A stretch of DNA of 64,000 bases from positions 14,264,275 through 14,328,274 of the forward strand of contig OX104123.1 in assembly GCA_944474755.1 (NCBI GenBank). Reading direction: 5' to 3'. Below, piece by piece: positions 1 to 11,259 of this stretch. The notes under the pieces are model-generated. The model worked only from the letters and a program-made list of their open reading frames with translations, was not told where the DNA came from and searched no databases. The DNA comes from Limnoperna fortunei. Its lineage: Eukaryota > Mollusca > Bivalvia > Mytilida > Modiolidae. The position numbers were made by a program, and so were the translations under genes. Within the stretch, counting starts at the first letter, position 1. The number at the start of each line of letters is the position of its first letter.

Positions 1-157
1 GAAGACCTTATTGTATTTCTTCTGATTATTATTAAGGTCTTTCCCACTTCCAGTGGGAAGACCTTACTGTATTTCTTATGATTATTAAGGTCTTTCCCAC
101 TTCCAGTGGGAAGACCTTACTGTATTTCTTATGATTATTATTATTATTATTATTATT
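1..157 (+). repeat. Partial palindromic module cluster at window edge
   Basis: The window opens inside a module. Further modules start at 34 and 87, and an ATT tract runs up to unit 1. Upstream modules lie outside the window. Confidence 0.85.
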
Positions 158-623
158 CTTCCTTTTTTTTTCCGCCACATTTTCAAAACAGTCCATAAAA
201 AAGGGTTCGCGACATATCATTTTGATCTTTCAAACCAAGTATCGTACTCTTAAGACCTGTTCAGATTTGACCCTGCGACACCGAAAACTTTTTCTTTACA
301 GAGTTATCTGCCCAAACACCGAAAACCTTGTTATCAGGTTAACTCAGAAACTATAAAATTTAGAGAAAAACTGAAAAGTGAGAAATGTTAAGGAACTTTT
401 GAGACAACTTTGTGCCATAATTTGGCCAAAAAATTTTGTCGAGCGAAGGCGAGCGGTATACCTTGAATGTTTCAATGACTCCGGTCATCACCAAAACTCA
501 CAAACTGGAAGTCGAAAACACCTTGGGTCTTCACCATTTGTTGTCCTGTGATATTACCTTCAAGAAAATCTCAAGGTCAAAGTTCAGATATGACCTCGAC
601 CTTAGGCCTCCAATCTTGTTATC

Positions 624-1248
624 ATAACAACTCGAAAACTGTAAAAGATAGAAGCAGACAATAAATTGGAAAAATACTCCTCTCATTGAGACCTACATTT
701 GGTCTTCTATGTCAAAAATTGTTCAATGAACCATTTAGGAGTTATTGCCCTTGACAGGTTTCGGCTAAATATTGTTTTCAATATTACTCAAATACCATAC
801 AAAATTGAAGCAGACAATATATAAGAAAAATGTTCCTCTCATTGAGACCTACATTTGGTCTTTTATGTCAAAAATTGTTCAATGAACCGTTTAGGAGTTA
901 TTGCCCTTGACAGGTTTTGGCTAAATTTTGTTTTCAATATTACTCAAAAACTATACAAAATTGAAGCAGACAATATATGAGAAAAATGTTCCTCTCATTG
1001 AGATCTACATTTGATATAAATAGTTGAAAACTGTGCGACAAACCGTTTTCGAGGTTATGGCCCTTGACTGGTTTCGGCTAACTTTTATTTTCAATATAAC
1101 TCTAAAACCATACAAAATTGAAGCAGACAATATATGAGAAAAATGTTCCTCTCGTTGAGATCTACATTTGATATATAGTGTCGAAAACTGTGTGACAAAC
1201 AGTTTTCCAGGTTATGGCCCTTGACACGTATATGCTAAATTTTGTCGA
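624..1248 (+). repeat. 156-157 bp core tandem repeats of type A (four copies)
   Basis: The landmark GAAGCAGACAAT recurs at 651, 807, 963 and 1120, giving periods of 156, 156 and 157 bp. Each copy also has a GTTCCTCTCATTGAGA-like block and a GGTTATGGCCCTTGAC-like block. The first copy is the most diverged. Degenerate core sequence continues to about 1350. Similar core repeats lie in every A unit about 466-1090 bp from the unit start. Tandem core repeats of this length are typical of bivalve pearl/HINE-like elements. Confidence 0.88.
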
Positions 1249-1788
1249 GACCTTCATTTGGTACATTTGAACCAAAGGTGTGCGATGAACCGTTTTCGAG
1301 TAACAGCCCTTGACATGTGTGAGTTATTCCGTTTTTTGGTTAAAACTTGAAAACGGTTAGAGATAATATAGTTAACATGGTCATATGTCGTGTGCGAAGA
1401 ATCTGCCTAGCTTTTTGACCAAAGCTCATGAATATAAAGGAAAACATGCATCACGATAAAAAAAATACACATCTTTGCTGCAATTAATCAGACCTGTCCA
1501 GACACTAAGAAGTGTTACAATATATAAAACGTAACACATAACCAGTATCTAGAGAGTATCTTATATCTTCGAGCTCATTTGATATGGACCTGATAAGACT
1601 TGTCGAGCGAAAAAAAACAACTAAGAATTAATATGTATCAAGATTAGTACTTTTTGGCTTAGAAAGGGGTAATCATATGAGACTTAAAAATTTTCAATGA
1701 TGGACATTTCAAAATGGCTTAAACACTAATTTCAAATTTTAAGTACATACTACATGTACTTTTTGTAACATAAAAAACTAACTTTTGG

Positions 1789-1992
1789 CAAAAATTGATA
1801 AAATCATGAACATTGAGTGAGTTCCTACAATGCGTAATTATGTGTCGAGTGAAGAAAACATGCACTTTGTTACAAAATTTCTGTATTAAACAAAAATTGA
1901 TAAAATAATGAACATTGAGCCAGTTCCTACAATGCGTAATTATGTGTCGAGTGAAGAAAACATGCACTTTGTTGCAAAATTGCTGTATTAAA
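1789..1992 (+). repeat. 102-bp tandem duplication inside each long unit
   Basis: The block starting CAAAAATTGATAAAAT at 1789 recurs at 1891 with few differences. It is present in every A and B unit at the equivalent offset. The period is a multiple of three, so it creates an apparent minus-strand 82-residue frame that repeats itself. I read that frame as a by-product, not a gene. Confidence 0.85.
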
Positions 1993-3022
1993 CCAAATGT
2001 GATAATTATTAAAATGATTGAAATGATGTTAACTTGAACATATATACAGAAATTAGCAATTTAAGTGCAATTACTTTAAAAATGGTACACTATATTCTTA
2101 GATTTTCATGAAAAAATGTTCAACACTGTGACAATAGCCTAAATCGACACTTTTAATCCAAAGTTAAAACAAAACCTTTTGATTTCTACAAGTTTCCCTC
2201 TTTTCCTTATTGTTTAATTATTAAATTTAAAATATGTAAAGCTGTTGTGTCCCATTTTAGTGTGTTTCTCCATTAAAAATGAGTACAAAGTTATTTCTGA
2301 ATCATAATAATAATATTGTATGGAGACAATCAATTAAAAATACCAAGATGTATGACAAAATAAGTTTTGCATAAAATGTTATGTAGTTTGGTCTACTTTC
2401 ATCATGTTCATAGTGTACATTTTTTCAATATACATCATACATGACCAAAGTTAACACTAAATTTAATCAACTTACTTTGTTAGGTAAAAAGAAGATATTT
2501 TCCGTTTAGAATGTGGATTTCAGTCTAAAAACGTATTTCCTCAAAGTATGCTAGTCAATAAATCCTCCAAATCCCAGATTGAAACACATGACCACCCCTC
2601 CCCCTTATTTGTAAATTTCGTCAGCTGTGATGTCCATTTCAGTTATCGTCAGTGAATCATAGTGTAAATCCTTTCTCAACAAGTTGTTCTAACTATCCGA
2701 ACTGCATTTTACCTCACATTTGAATCAAATTGAAACAATTTCCGACGTGAATTTTTGTTTATTCGGTCGTCTGCTACGTGACTCGTGTCCTTATTTTCCA
2801 GCGTGAAATTCCTATGAAATAATTTGAAAAATGTCTTTAAATGATCGATCTGAAACAATAACAAATTGAAACAATGCTCCGTTGATATTAATCCGTGTCG
2901 TCCTGAATTAAACAATCACTGAGATTACAGATCGTGCATCATGTCATATATAGGTCCGTTCAGACCATCGTAACTCCCTAGAATGATAAAATAAAACTAT
3001 CTCCGTGATATTATATAACAAT

Positions 3023-3032
3023 GTCACGTGAC
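3023..3032. promoter_or_regulatory. E-box / CLEAR-like palindrome GTCACGTGAC
   Basis: This perfect 10-bp palindrome with a CACGTG core is kept in all complete A and B units, although the flanking bases differ (CCAGCCAG in A, CCAGCTAG in B). The sequence matches the bHLH (USF/TFE-type) consensus. Function is not shown. Confidence 0.4.
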
Positions 3033-3220
3033 TCCAGCCAGTTCTGTTCTTTGCCTTTTACCATAAATCTCTTTCTCTTCCCCTACAAGTCAAGAAAAGT
3101 CATTAAAATACCAAACATATAGTTAAAAACAGAAAAGTAAACAAACAAACAAATAAACAAAAAAACTGGTTCCCGGTTTTTATATAATCATAGTTGCATA
3201 TAAAACTATGAACCCAAAAA

Positions 3221-3297
3221 GGGCCCAACTCTCCACCCAGGGACAGCATGTCAAAAACAATAAATCATGCTGGCCCTGGGGTGGAGGGGCCGGGCCC
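3221..3297 (+). other. Long GC-rich imperfect hairpin followed by T8
   Basis: The left arm 3221-3250 (GGGCCC..CTCCACCC..CAGCATG) pairs with the right arm 3266-3297 (CATGCTG..GGGTGGAG..GGGCCC) around a loop of about 15 nt. Eight T residues follow. Both arms are kept in A and B units, including B copies with GGGATGGAG in the right arm. It could fold in RNA or be a small inserted foldback element. T8 would stop RNA polymerase III if the region were so transcribed. Confidence 0.75.
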
Positions 3298-3323
3298 TTT
3301 TTTTTCCTTCAATTTTGTAATAA

Positions 3324-3336
3324 GAACGTTCTAGAA
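3324..3336 (+). promoter_or_regulatory. Canonical heat-shock element, one per long unit
   Basis: GAACGTTCTAGAA fits the three-box HSF consensus nGAAnnTTCnnGAAn with no mismatch. The same 13 bases occur at 6936, 11051, 14426, 19031, 24272, 27647, 31259, 35375, 39491, 42866, 46478 and 50090, i.e. once in each complete long unit. The core is unchanged between A and B although the base just upstream differs. Activity is untested. Confidence 0.5.
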
Positions 3337-3365
3337 ACAATGGAATAGAAACCCCCCGGGGAGGC

Positions 3366-3380
3366 GGGGGGGGGGGGGGG
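3366..3380 (+). repeat. Poly-G run (G4-prone)
   Basis: A CCCCCC-GGGG-AGGC leader precedes 15 consecutive G. Length varies from 15 to 17 between otherwise identical A units (17 in the unit at 15865). B units have CCCGCCC followed by 15 G. It is the main variable site among A copies and a possible G-quadruplex. Confidence 0.8.
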
Positions 3381-3477
3381 TATACGGGTATATTACGATG
3401 TAAAATGATAGATTTTCACCCTCTGGGACCTCTTGTTTAACGTTTAACGCCAGTTTTTCCTATAGAAACGATAACGA

Positions 3478-3517
3478 GGGAAAGACCTTCCTGTGCATTT
3501 GTTCTACTGAACAAATG
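3478..3517 (+). other. 3' element terminus: inverted repeat plus hairpin
   Basis: GGGAAAGACCTT (3478-3489) is the exact reverse complement of AAGGTCTTTCCC, which opens each upstream module. Six bases later CATTTGTTC-TACT-GAACAAATG (3496-3517) forms a perfect 9-bp stem with a 4-nt loop, and the border is T-rich. Short subterminal inverted repeats plus a 3' hairpin are what is known of Helentron/HINE ends. The same terminus closes all long units, and a variant closes the second C unit. Confidence 0.7.
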
Positions 3518-3527
3518 TCCTTTTATT

Positions 3528-3769
3528 AAGGTCTTTCCCACTTCCAGTGGGAAGACCTTACTGTATTTCTTCTGATTATTATTATTATTAAGGTCTTTCC
3601 CACTTCCAGTGGGAAGACCTTATTGTATTTCTTCTGATTATTATTAAGGTCTTTCCCACTTCCAGTGGGAAGACCTTACTGTATTTCTTATGATTATTAA
3701 GGTCTTTCCCACTTCCAGTGGGAAGACCTTACTGTATTTCTTATGATTATTATTATTATTATTATTATT
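3528..3769 (+). repeat. Palindromic module cluster (four modules) before a type A unit
   Basis: Modules start at 3528, 3590, 3646 and 3699. Each begins with a near-perfect palindrome: AAGGTCTTTCCCACT, loop TCC, then AGTGGGAAGACCTT, with one T bulged. A TACTGTATTTCTT-type spacer and a short (ATT)n follow. The final ATT tract runs into unit 2. Confidence 0.9.
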
Positions 3770-6700
3770 CTTCCTTTTTTTTTCCGCCACATTTTCAAAA
3801 CAGTCCATAAAAAAGGGTTCGCGACATATCATTTTGATCTTTCAAACCAAGTATCGTACTCTTAAGACCTGTTCAGATTTGACCCTGCGACACCGAAAAC
3901 TTTTTCTTTACAGAGTTATCTGCCCAAACACCGAAAACCTTGTTATCAGGTTAACTCAGAAACTATAAAATTTAGAGAAAAACTGAAAAGTGAGAAATGT
4001 TAAGGAACTTTTGAGACAACTTTGTGCCATAATTTGGCCAAAAAATTTTGTCGAGCGAAGGCGAGCGGTATACCTTGAATGTTTCAATGACTCCGGTCAT
4101 CACCAAAACTCACAAACTGGAAGTCGAAAACACCTTGGGTCTTCACCATTTGTTGTCCTGTGATATTACCTTCAAGAAAATCTCAAGGTCAAAGTTCAGA
4201 TATGACCTCGACCTTAGGCCTCCAATCTTGTTATCATAACAACTCGAAAACTGTAAAAGATAGAAGCAGACAATAAATTGGAAAAATACTCCTCTCATTG
4301 AGACCTACATTTGGTCTTCTATGTCAAAAATTGTTCAATGAACCATTTAGGAGTTATTGCCCTTGACAGGTTTCGGCTAAATATTGTTTTCAATATTACT
4401 CAAATACCATACAAAATTGAAGCAGACAATATATAAGAAAAATGTTCCTCTCATTGAGACCTACATTTGGTCTTTTATGTCAAAAATTGTTCAATGAACC
4501 GTTTAGGAGTTATTGCCCTTGACAGGTTTTGGCTAAATTTTGTTTTCAATATTACTCAAAAACTATACAAAATTGAAGCAGACAATATATGAGAAAAATG
4601 TTCCTCTCATTGAGATCTACATTTGATATAAATAGTTGAAAACTGTGCGACAAACCGTTTTCGAGGTTATGGCCCTTGACTGGTTTCGGCTAACTTTTAT
4701 TTTCAATATAACTCTAAAACCATACAAAATTGAAGCAGACAATATATGAGAAAAATGTTCCTCTCGTTGAGATCTACATTTGATATATAGTGTCGAAAAC
4801 TGTGTGACAAACAGTTTTCCAGGTTATGGCCCTTGACACGTATATGCTAAATTTTGTCGAGACCTTCATTTGGTACATTTGAACCAAAGGTGTGCGATGA
4901 ACCGTTTTCGAGTAACAGCCCTTGACATGTGTGAGTTATTCCGTTTTTTGGTTAAAACTTGAAAACGGTTAGAGATAATATAGTTAACATGGTCATATGT
5001 CGTGTGCGAAGAATCTGCCTAGCTTTTTGACCAAAGCTCATGAATATAAAGGAAAACATGCATCACGATAAAAAAAATACACATCTTTGCTGCAATTAAT
5101 CAGACCTGTCCAGACACTAAGAAGTGTTACAATATATAAAACGTAACACATAACCAGTATCTAGAGAGTATCTTATATCTTCGAGCTCATTTGATATGGA
5201 CCTGATAAGACTTGTCGAGCGAAAAAAAACAACTAAGAATTAATATGTATCAAGATTAGTACTTTTTGGCTTAGAAAGGGGTAATCATATGAGACTTAAA
5301 AATTTTCAATGATGGACATTTCAAAATGGCTTAAACACTAATTTCAAATTTTAAGTACATACTACATGTACTTTTTGTAACATAAAAAACTAACTTTTGG
5401 CAAAAATTGATAAAATCATGAACATTGAGTGAGTTCCTACAATGCGTAATTATGTGTCGAGTGAAGAAAACATGCACTTTGTTACAAAATTTCTGTATTA
5501 AACAAAAATTGATAAAATAATGAACATTGAGCCAGTTCCTACAATGCGTAATTATGTGTCGAGTGAAGAAAACATGCACTTTGTTGCAAAATTGCTGTAT
5601 TAAACCAAATGTGATAATTATTAAAATGATTGAAATGATGTTAACTTGAACATATATACAGAAATTAGCAATTTAAGTGCAATTACTTTAAAAATGGTAC
5701 ACTATATTCTTAGATTTTCATGAAAAAATGTTCAACACTGTGACAATAGCCTAAATCGACACTTTTAATCCAAAGTTAAAACAAAACCTTTTGATTTCTA
5801 CAAGTTTCCCTCTTTTCCTTATTGTTTAATTATTAAATTTAAAATATGTAAAGCTGTTGTGTCCCATTTTAGTGTGTTTCTCCATTAAAAATGAGTACAA
5901 AGTTATTTCTGAATCATAATAATAATATTGTATGGAGACAATCAATTAAAAATACCAAGATGTATGACAAAATAAGTTTTGCATAAAATGTTATGTAGTT
6001 TGGTCTACTTTCATCATGTTCATAGTGTACATTTTTTCAATATACATCATACATGACCAAAGTTAACACTAAATTTAATCAACTTACTTTGTTAGGTAAA
6101 AAGAAGATATTTTCCGTTTAGAATGTGGATTTCAGTCTAAAAACGTATTTCCTCAAAGTATGCTAGTCAATAAATCCTCCAAATCCCAGATTGAAACACA
6201 TGACCACCCCTCCCCCTTATTTGTAAATTTCGTCAGCTGTGATGTCCATTTCAGTTATCGTCAGTGAATCATAGTGTAAATCCTTTCTCAACAAGTTGTT
6301 CTAACTATCCGAACTGCATTTTACCTCACATTTGAATCAAATTGAAACAATTTCCGACGTGAATTTTTGTTTATTCGGTCGTCTGCTACGTGACTCGTGT
6401 CCTTATTTTCCAGCGTGAAATTCCTATGAAATAATTTGAAAAATGTCTTTAAATGATCGATCTGAAACAATAACAAATTGAAACAATGCTCCGTTGATAT
6501 TAATCCGTGTCGTCCTGAATTAAACAATCACTGAGATTACAGATCGTGCATCATGTCATATATAGGTCCGTTCAGACCATCGTAACTCCCTAGAATGATA
6601 AAATAAAACTATCTCCGTGATATTATATAACAATGTCACGTGACTCCAGCCAGTTCTGTTCTTTGCCTTTTACCATAAATCTCTTTCTCTTCCCCTACAA

Positions 6701-7139
6701 GTCAAGAAAAGTCATTAAAATACCAAACATATAGTTAAAAACAGAAAAGTAAACAAACAAACAAATAAACAAAAAAACTGGTTCCCGGTTTTTATATAAT
6801 CATAGTTGCATATAAAACTATGAACCCAAAAAGGGCCCAACTCTCCACCCAGGGACAGCATGTCAAAAACAATAAATCATGCTGGCCCTGGGGTGGAGGG
6901 GCCGGGCCCTTTTTTTTCCTTCAATTTTGTAATAAGAACGTTCTAGAAACAATGGAATAGAAACCCCCCGGGGAGGCGGGGGGGGGGGGGGGTATACGGG
7001 TATATTACGATGTAAAATGATAGATTTTCACCCTCTGGGACCTCTTGTTTAACGTTTAACGCCAGTTTTTCCTATAGAAACGATAACGAGGGAAAGACCT
7101 TCCTGTGCATTTGTTCTACTGAACAAATGTCCTTTTATT
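3770..7139 (+). repeat. Array unit 2, type A
   Basis: The 3370-bp body is the same as unit 1 throughout, 15-G run included. The heat-shock element is at 6936-6948. Confidence 0.9.
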
Positions 7140-7428
7140 AAGGTCTTTCCCACTTCCAGTGGGAAGACCTTACTGTATTTCTTCTGATTATTATTATTAT
7201 TAAGGTCTTTCCCACTTCCAGTGGGAAGACCTTATTGTATTTCTTCTGATTATTATTAAGGTCTTTCCCACTTCCAGTGGGAAGACCTTACTGTATTTCT
7301 TATGATTATTAAGGTCTTTCCCACTTCCAGTGGGAAGACCTTACTGTATTTCTTATGATTATTATTATTAAGGTCTTTCCCACTTCCAGTGGGAAGACCT
7401 TACTGTATTTCTTCTGATTATTATTATT
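7140..7428 (+). repeat. Palindromic module cluster (five modules) before a type B unit
   Basis: Modules start at 7140, 7202, 7258, 7311 and 7370. The 289-bp length recurs exactly before the B units at 31753 and 35869. Confidence 0.9.
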
Positions 7429-10400
7429 CTTATTTTTTTTTCTTCCGCCAAGTCTGTAGAAAAGACTTCGCGACATATCACTTTCATCTTTTATACCAAG
7501 TATCGTACACTTAAACCCTGATTGGAATTCACCCTGCGACACCGAAAACTTTTTCTTTACAGAGTTATCTGCCCAAACACCGAATACCTTGTTATCAGAA
7601 CAACTCAGAAACTATAAAATTTAGAGAAAAACTGAAAAGTGAGAAATGTTAAGGAACTTTTGAGACAACTTTGTGCCATAATTTGACCAAAAAATTTTGT
7701 CGAGCGAAGGCGAGCGGTATACCTTGAATGTTTCAATGACTCCGGTTATCACCAAAACTCACAAATCGGAAGTCGAAAATGCCTTGGGTGATCACCATTT
7801 GTTGTCCTGTGACATGACCTTAAAGAAAATCTCAAGGTCAAAGTTCAGATATGACCTCGACCTTAGGTCTCGAATCTTGTTATCATAATAACTCGAAAAC
7901 TGTAAAAGATAGAAGCAGACAATAAATTGGAAAAATACTCCTCTCATTGAGACCTACATTTGGTCTTTTATGTCAAAAATTGTTCAATGAACCATTTAGG
8001 AGTTATTGCCCTTGACAGGTTTCGGCTAAATTTTGTTTTCAATATTACTCAAAAACCATACAAAATTGAAGCAGACAATATATGAGAAAAATGTTCCTCT
8101 CATTGAGATCTACATTTGATATAAATAGTTGAAAACTGTGCGACAAACCGTTTTCGAGGTTATGGCCCTTGACTGGTTTCGGCTAACTTTTATTTTCAAT
8201 ATAACTCAAAAACCATACAAAATTGAAGCAGACAATATATGAGAAAAATGTTCCTCTCATTGAGATCTACATTTGATATAAATAGTTGAAAACTGTGCGA
8301 CAAACCGTTTTCGAGGTTATGGCCCTTGACTGGTTTCGGCTAACTTTTATTTTCAATATAACTCAAAAACCATACAAAATTGAAGCAGACAATATATGAG
8401 AAAAATGTTCCTCCCATTGAGATCTACATTTGATATAATAGTTGAAAACTGTGCGACAAACCGTTTTCGAGGTTATGGCCCTTGACTGGTTTCGGCTAAC
8501 TTTTATTTTCAATATAACTCAAAAACCATACAAAATTGAAGCAGACAATATATGAGAAAAATGTTCCTCCCATTGAGATCTACATTTGATATAATAGTTG
8601 AAAACTGTGCGACAAACCGTTTTCGAGGTTATGGCCCTTGACTGGTTTCGGCTAACTTTTATTTTCAATATAACTCAAAAACCATACAAAATTGAAGCAG
8701 ACAATATATGAGAAAAATGTTCCTCTCATTGAGATCTACATTTGATATAAATAGTTGAAAACTGTGCGACAAACCGTTTTCCAGGTTATGGCCCTTGACA
8801 CGTATGTGCTAAATTTTGTTGAGACCTTCATTTGGTACATTTGAACTGAAGGTGTGCGATGAACCGTTTTCGAGTAACAGCCCTTGACATGTTTGAGTTA
8901 TTCGGTTTTTTTGGTTAAAACTTGAAAACGGTTAGAGATAATATAGTAAATATGTATATTTAAAGTAATCATCTCTTCAAGACCTTCATTTAGTATATTG
9001 TAACTGAAACTGTTATATGAACCGTATTCGAGTTATCAGCCTTGACACATTTCTGTTATTCGGTTTTTGACTTTAACTTGAAAACGGTTAGAGATAATAT
9101 AGTTAACATGGTCATATGTCGTGTGCGAAGAATCTGCCTAGCTTTTTGACCAAAGCTCATGAATATTAAGGAAAACATACATCACGATAAAAAAAAATAC
9201 ACATCTTTGCTGCAATTAATCAGACCTGTCCAGACACTAAGAAGTGTTACAATATATAAAACGTAACACATAACCAGTATCTAGAGAGTATCTTATATCT
9301 TCGAGCTCATTTGATATGGACCTGATAAGACTTGTCGAGCGAAAAAAAAAAAAACTAAGAATTAATATGTATCAAGATATTAGTACTTTTTGGCTTAGAA
9401 AGGGGTAATCATATGAGACTTAAAATTTTTCAATGATGGACATTTCAAAATGGCTTAAACACTAATTTCAAATTTTAAGTACATACTACATGTACTTTTT
9501 GTAACATAAAAAACTAACTTTTGGCAAAAATTGATAAAATCATGAACATTGAGTGAGTTCCTACAATGCGTAATTATGTGTCGAGTGAAGAAAACATGCA
9601 CTTTGTTACAAAATTGCTGTATTAAACAAAAATTGATAAAATAATGAACATTGAGCGAGTTCCTACAATGCGTAATTATGTGTCGAGTGAAGAAAACATG
9701 CACTTTGTTGCAAAATTGCTGTATTAAACCAAATGTGATAATTATTAAAATGATTGAAATGATGTTAACTTGAACATATATACAGAAATTAGCAATTTAA
9801 GTGCAATTACTTTAAAAATGGTACACTATATTCTTAGATTTTCATGAAAAAATGTTCAACACTGTGACAATAGCCTAAATCGACACTTTTAATCCAAAGT
9901 TAAAACAAAACCTTGTGATTTCTACAAGTTTCCCTCTTTTCCTTATTGTTTAATTATTAAATTTAATATGTAAAGCTGTTGTGTCCCATTTTAGTGTGTT
10001 TCTCCATTAAAAATGAGTACACAGTTATTTCTGAATCATAATAATAATATTGTATGGAGACAATCAATTAAAAATACCAAGATGTATGACAAAATAAGTT
10101 TTGCATAAAATGTTATGTAGTTTGGTCTACTTTCATCATGTTCATAGTGTACATTTTTTCAATATACATGACCAAAAGTTAACACTAAATTTAATCAACT
10201 TACTTTGTTAGGTAAAAAGAAGATATTTTCCGTTTAGAATGTGGATTTCAGTCTAAAAACGTATTTCCTCAAAGTATGCGAGTCAATAAATCCTCCAAAT
10301 CCCAGATTGAAACACATGACCACCCCTCCCCCTTATTTGTAAATTTCGTCAGCTGTGATGTCCATTTCAGTTATCGTCAGTGAATCATAGTGTAAATCCT

Positions 10401-11259
10401 TTCTCAACAAGTTGTTCTAACTATCCGAACTGCATTTTACCTCACATTTGAATCAAATTGAAACAATTTCCGACGTGAATTTTTGTTTATTCGGTCGTCT
10501 GCTACGTGACTCGTGTCCTTATTTCCAGCGTGAAATTCCTATGAAATAATTTGAAAAATGTCTTTAAATGATCGATCTGAAACAATAACAAATTGAAACA
10601 ATGCTCCGTTGATATTAATCCGTGTCGTCCTGAAATAAACAATCACTGAGATTACAGATCGTGCATCATGTCATATATATGTCCTTTCAGACCATCGTAA
10701 CTCCCTAGAATGATAAAATAAAACTATCTCCGTGATATTATATAAGAATGTCACGTGACTCCAGCTAGTTCTTTTCTTTGCCTTTTACCATAAATCTGTT
10801 TTTCTTCACCTGCAAGTCAAGAAAAGTCATTAAAATACGAAACATATAGTTAAAAACAGAAAAGTAAACAAACAAACAAATAAACAAAAAAACTGGTTCC
10901 CGGTTTTTATATAATCATAGTTGCATATAAAACTATGAACCCAAAAAGGGCCCAACTCTCCACCCAGGGACAGCATGTCAAAAACAATAAATCATGCTGG
11001 CCCTGGGATGGAGGGGCCGGGCCCTTTTTTTTTCTTCAATTTTGTAATTAGAACGTTCTAGAAACAATGGAATAGAAACCCGCCCGGGGGGGGGGGGGGG
11101 TATACGGGTATATTACGATGTAAAATGATAGATTTTCACCCTCTGGGGCCTCTTGTTTAACGTTTAACGCCAGTTTTTCCTATAGAAACGATAACGAGGG
11201 AAAGACCTTCCTGTGCATTTGTTCTACTGAACAAATGTCCTTTTATTATTATTATTATT
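7429..11259 (+). repeat. Array unit 3, type B
   Basis: The 3831-bp body differs from type A in its start (CTTATTTTTTTTTCTTCC), many substitutions in the first 600 bp, six core repeats instead of four, and extra degenerate core sequence near 8940-9090. The 3' end has B-specific bases such as CCTGGGATGG and CCCGCCC before the G run. It runs straight into unit 4 through an ATT tract with no palindromic modules. The heat-shock element is at 11051-11063. Confidence 0.9.
7885..8830 (+). repeat. 156-157 bp core tandem repeats of type B (six copies)
   Basis: The landmark GAAGCAGACAAT recurs at 7912, 8068, 8225, 8382, 8538 and 8694. The middle copies are nearly identical to each other, which points to recent expansion inside the B lineage. 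Two more degenerate copies extend to about 9090. Confidence 0.88.

Larger units (their letters stand above)
158..3527 (+). repeat. Array unit 1, type A
   Basis: This is the reference type A body (3370 bp). From 5' to 3' it holds: a C/T-rich start and the 5' block shared with types B and C (158-620); four 156-157 bp core repeats (about 624-1248) and degenerate core sequence to about 1350; a 102-bp tandem duplication (1789-1992); AT-rich sequence (about 2000-2700); the E-box GTCACGTGAC (3023-3032); a GC-rich hairpin (3221-3297); a heat-shock element (3324-3336); a 15-G run (3366-3380); the 3' inverted repeat GGGAAAGACCTT (3478-3489); and a 9-bp stem hairpin (3496-3517). Other A copies have the same features at the same offsets. 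I find no credible gene. The frame at 436 begins with TTG, and the minus-strand frames are repeat translations. Confidence 0.9.

Noticed and set aside
436..627. 63-codon plus-strand frame recurring in A and B units
   Set aside because: It begins with TTG, not ATG, matches nothing I recognise, and exists in many copies only because the unit is repeated.
1588..1620. Hammerhead ribozyme in the unit (CTGATAAG..GTCGAGCGAAA)
   Set aside because: The CUGANGA core is not met (A instead of G) and no flanking stems I and III pair.
1719..1967. 82-codon minus-strand frame in every long unit
   Set aside because: Its protein simply repeats because of the 102-bp duplication; no start context or known domain.
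2709..2915. 68-codon minus-strand frame in type A units
   Set aside because: Absent from B units, where single-base differences interrupt it, so it is not constrained.
3221..3305. Rho-independent terminator
   Set aside because: Hairpin plus T8 has the right look, but the surrounding sequence is eukaryotic.
3528..3769. CRISPR-like array
   Set aside because: The intervening sequences are ATT tracts, not unique spacers, and the context is eukaryotic.
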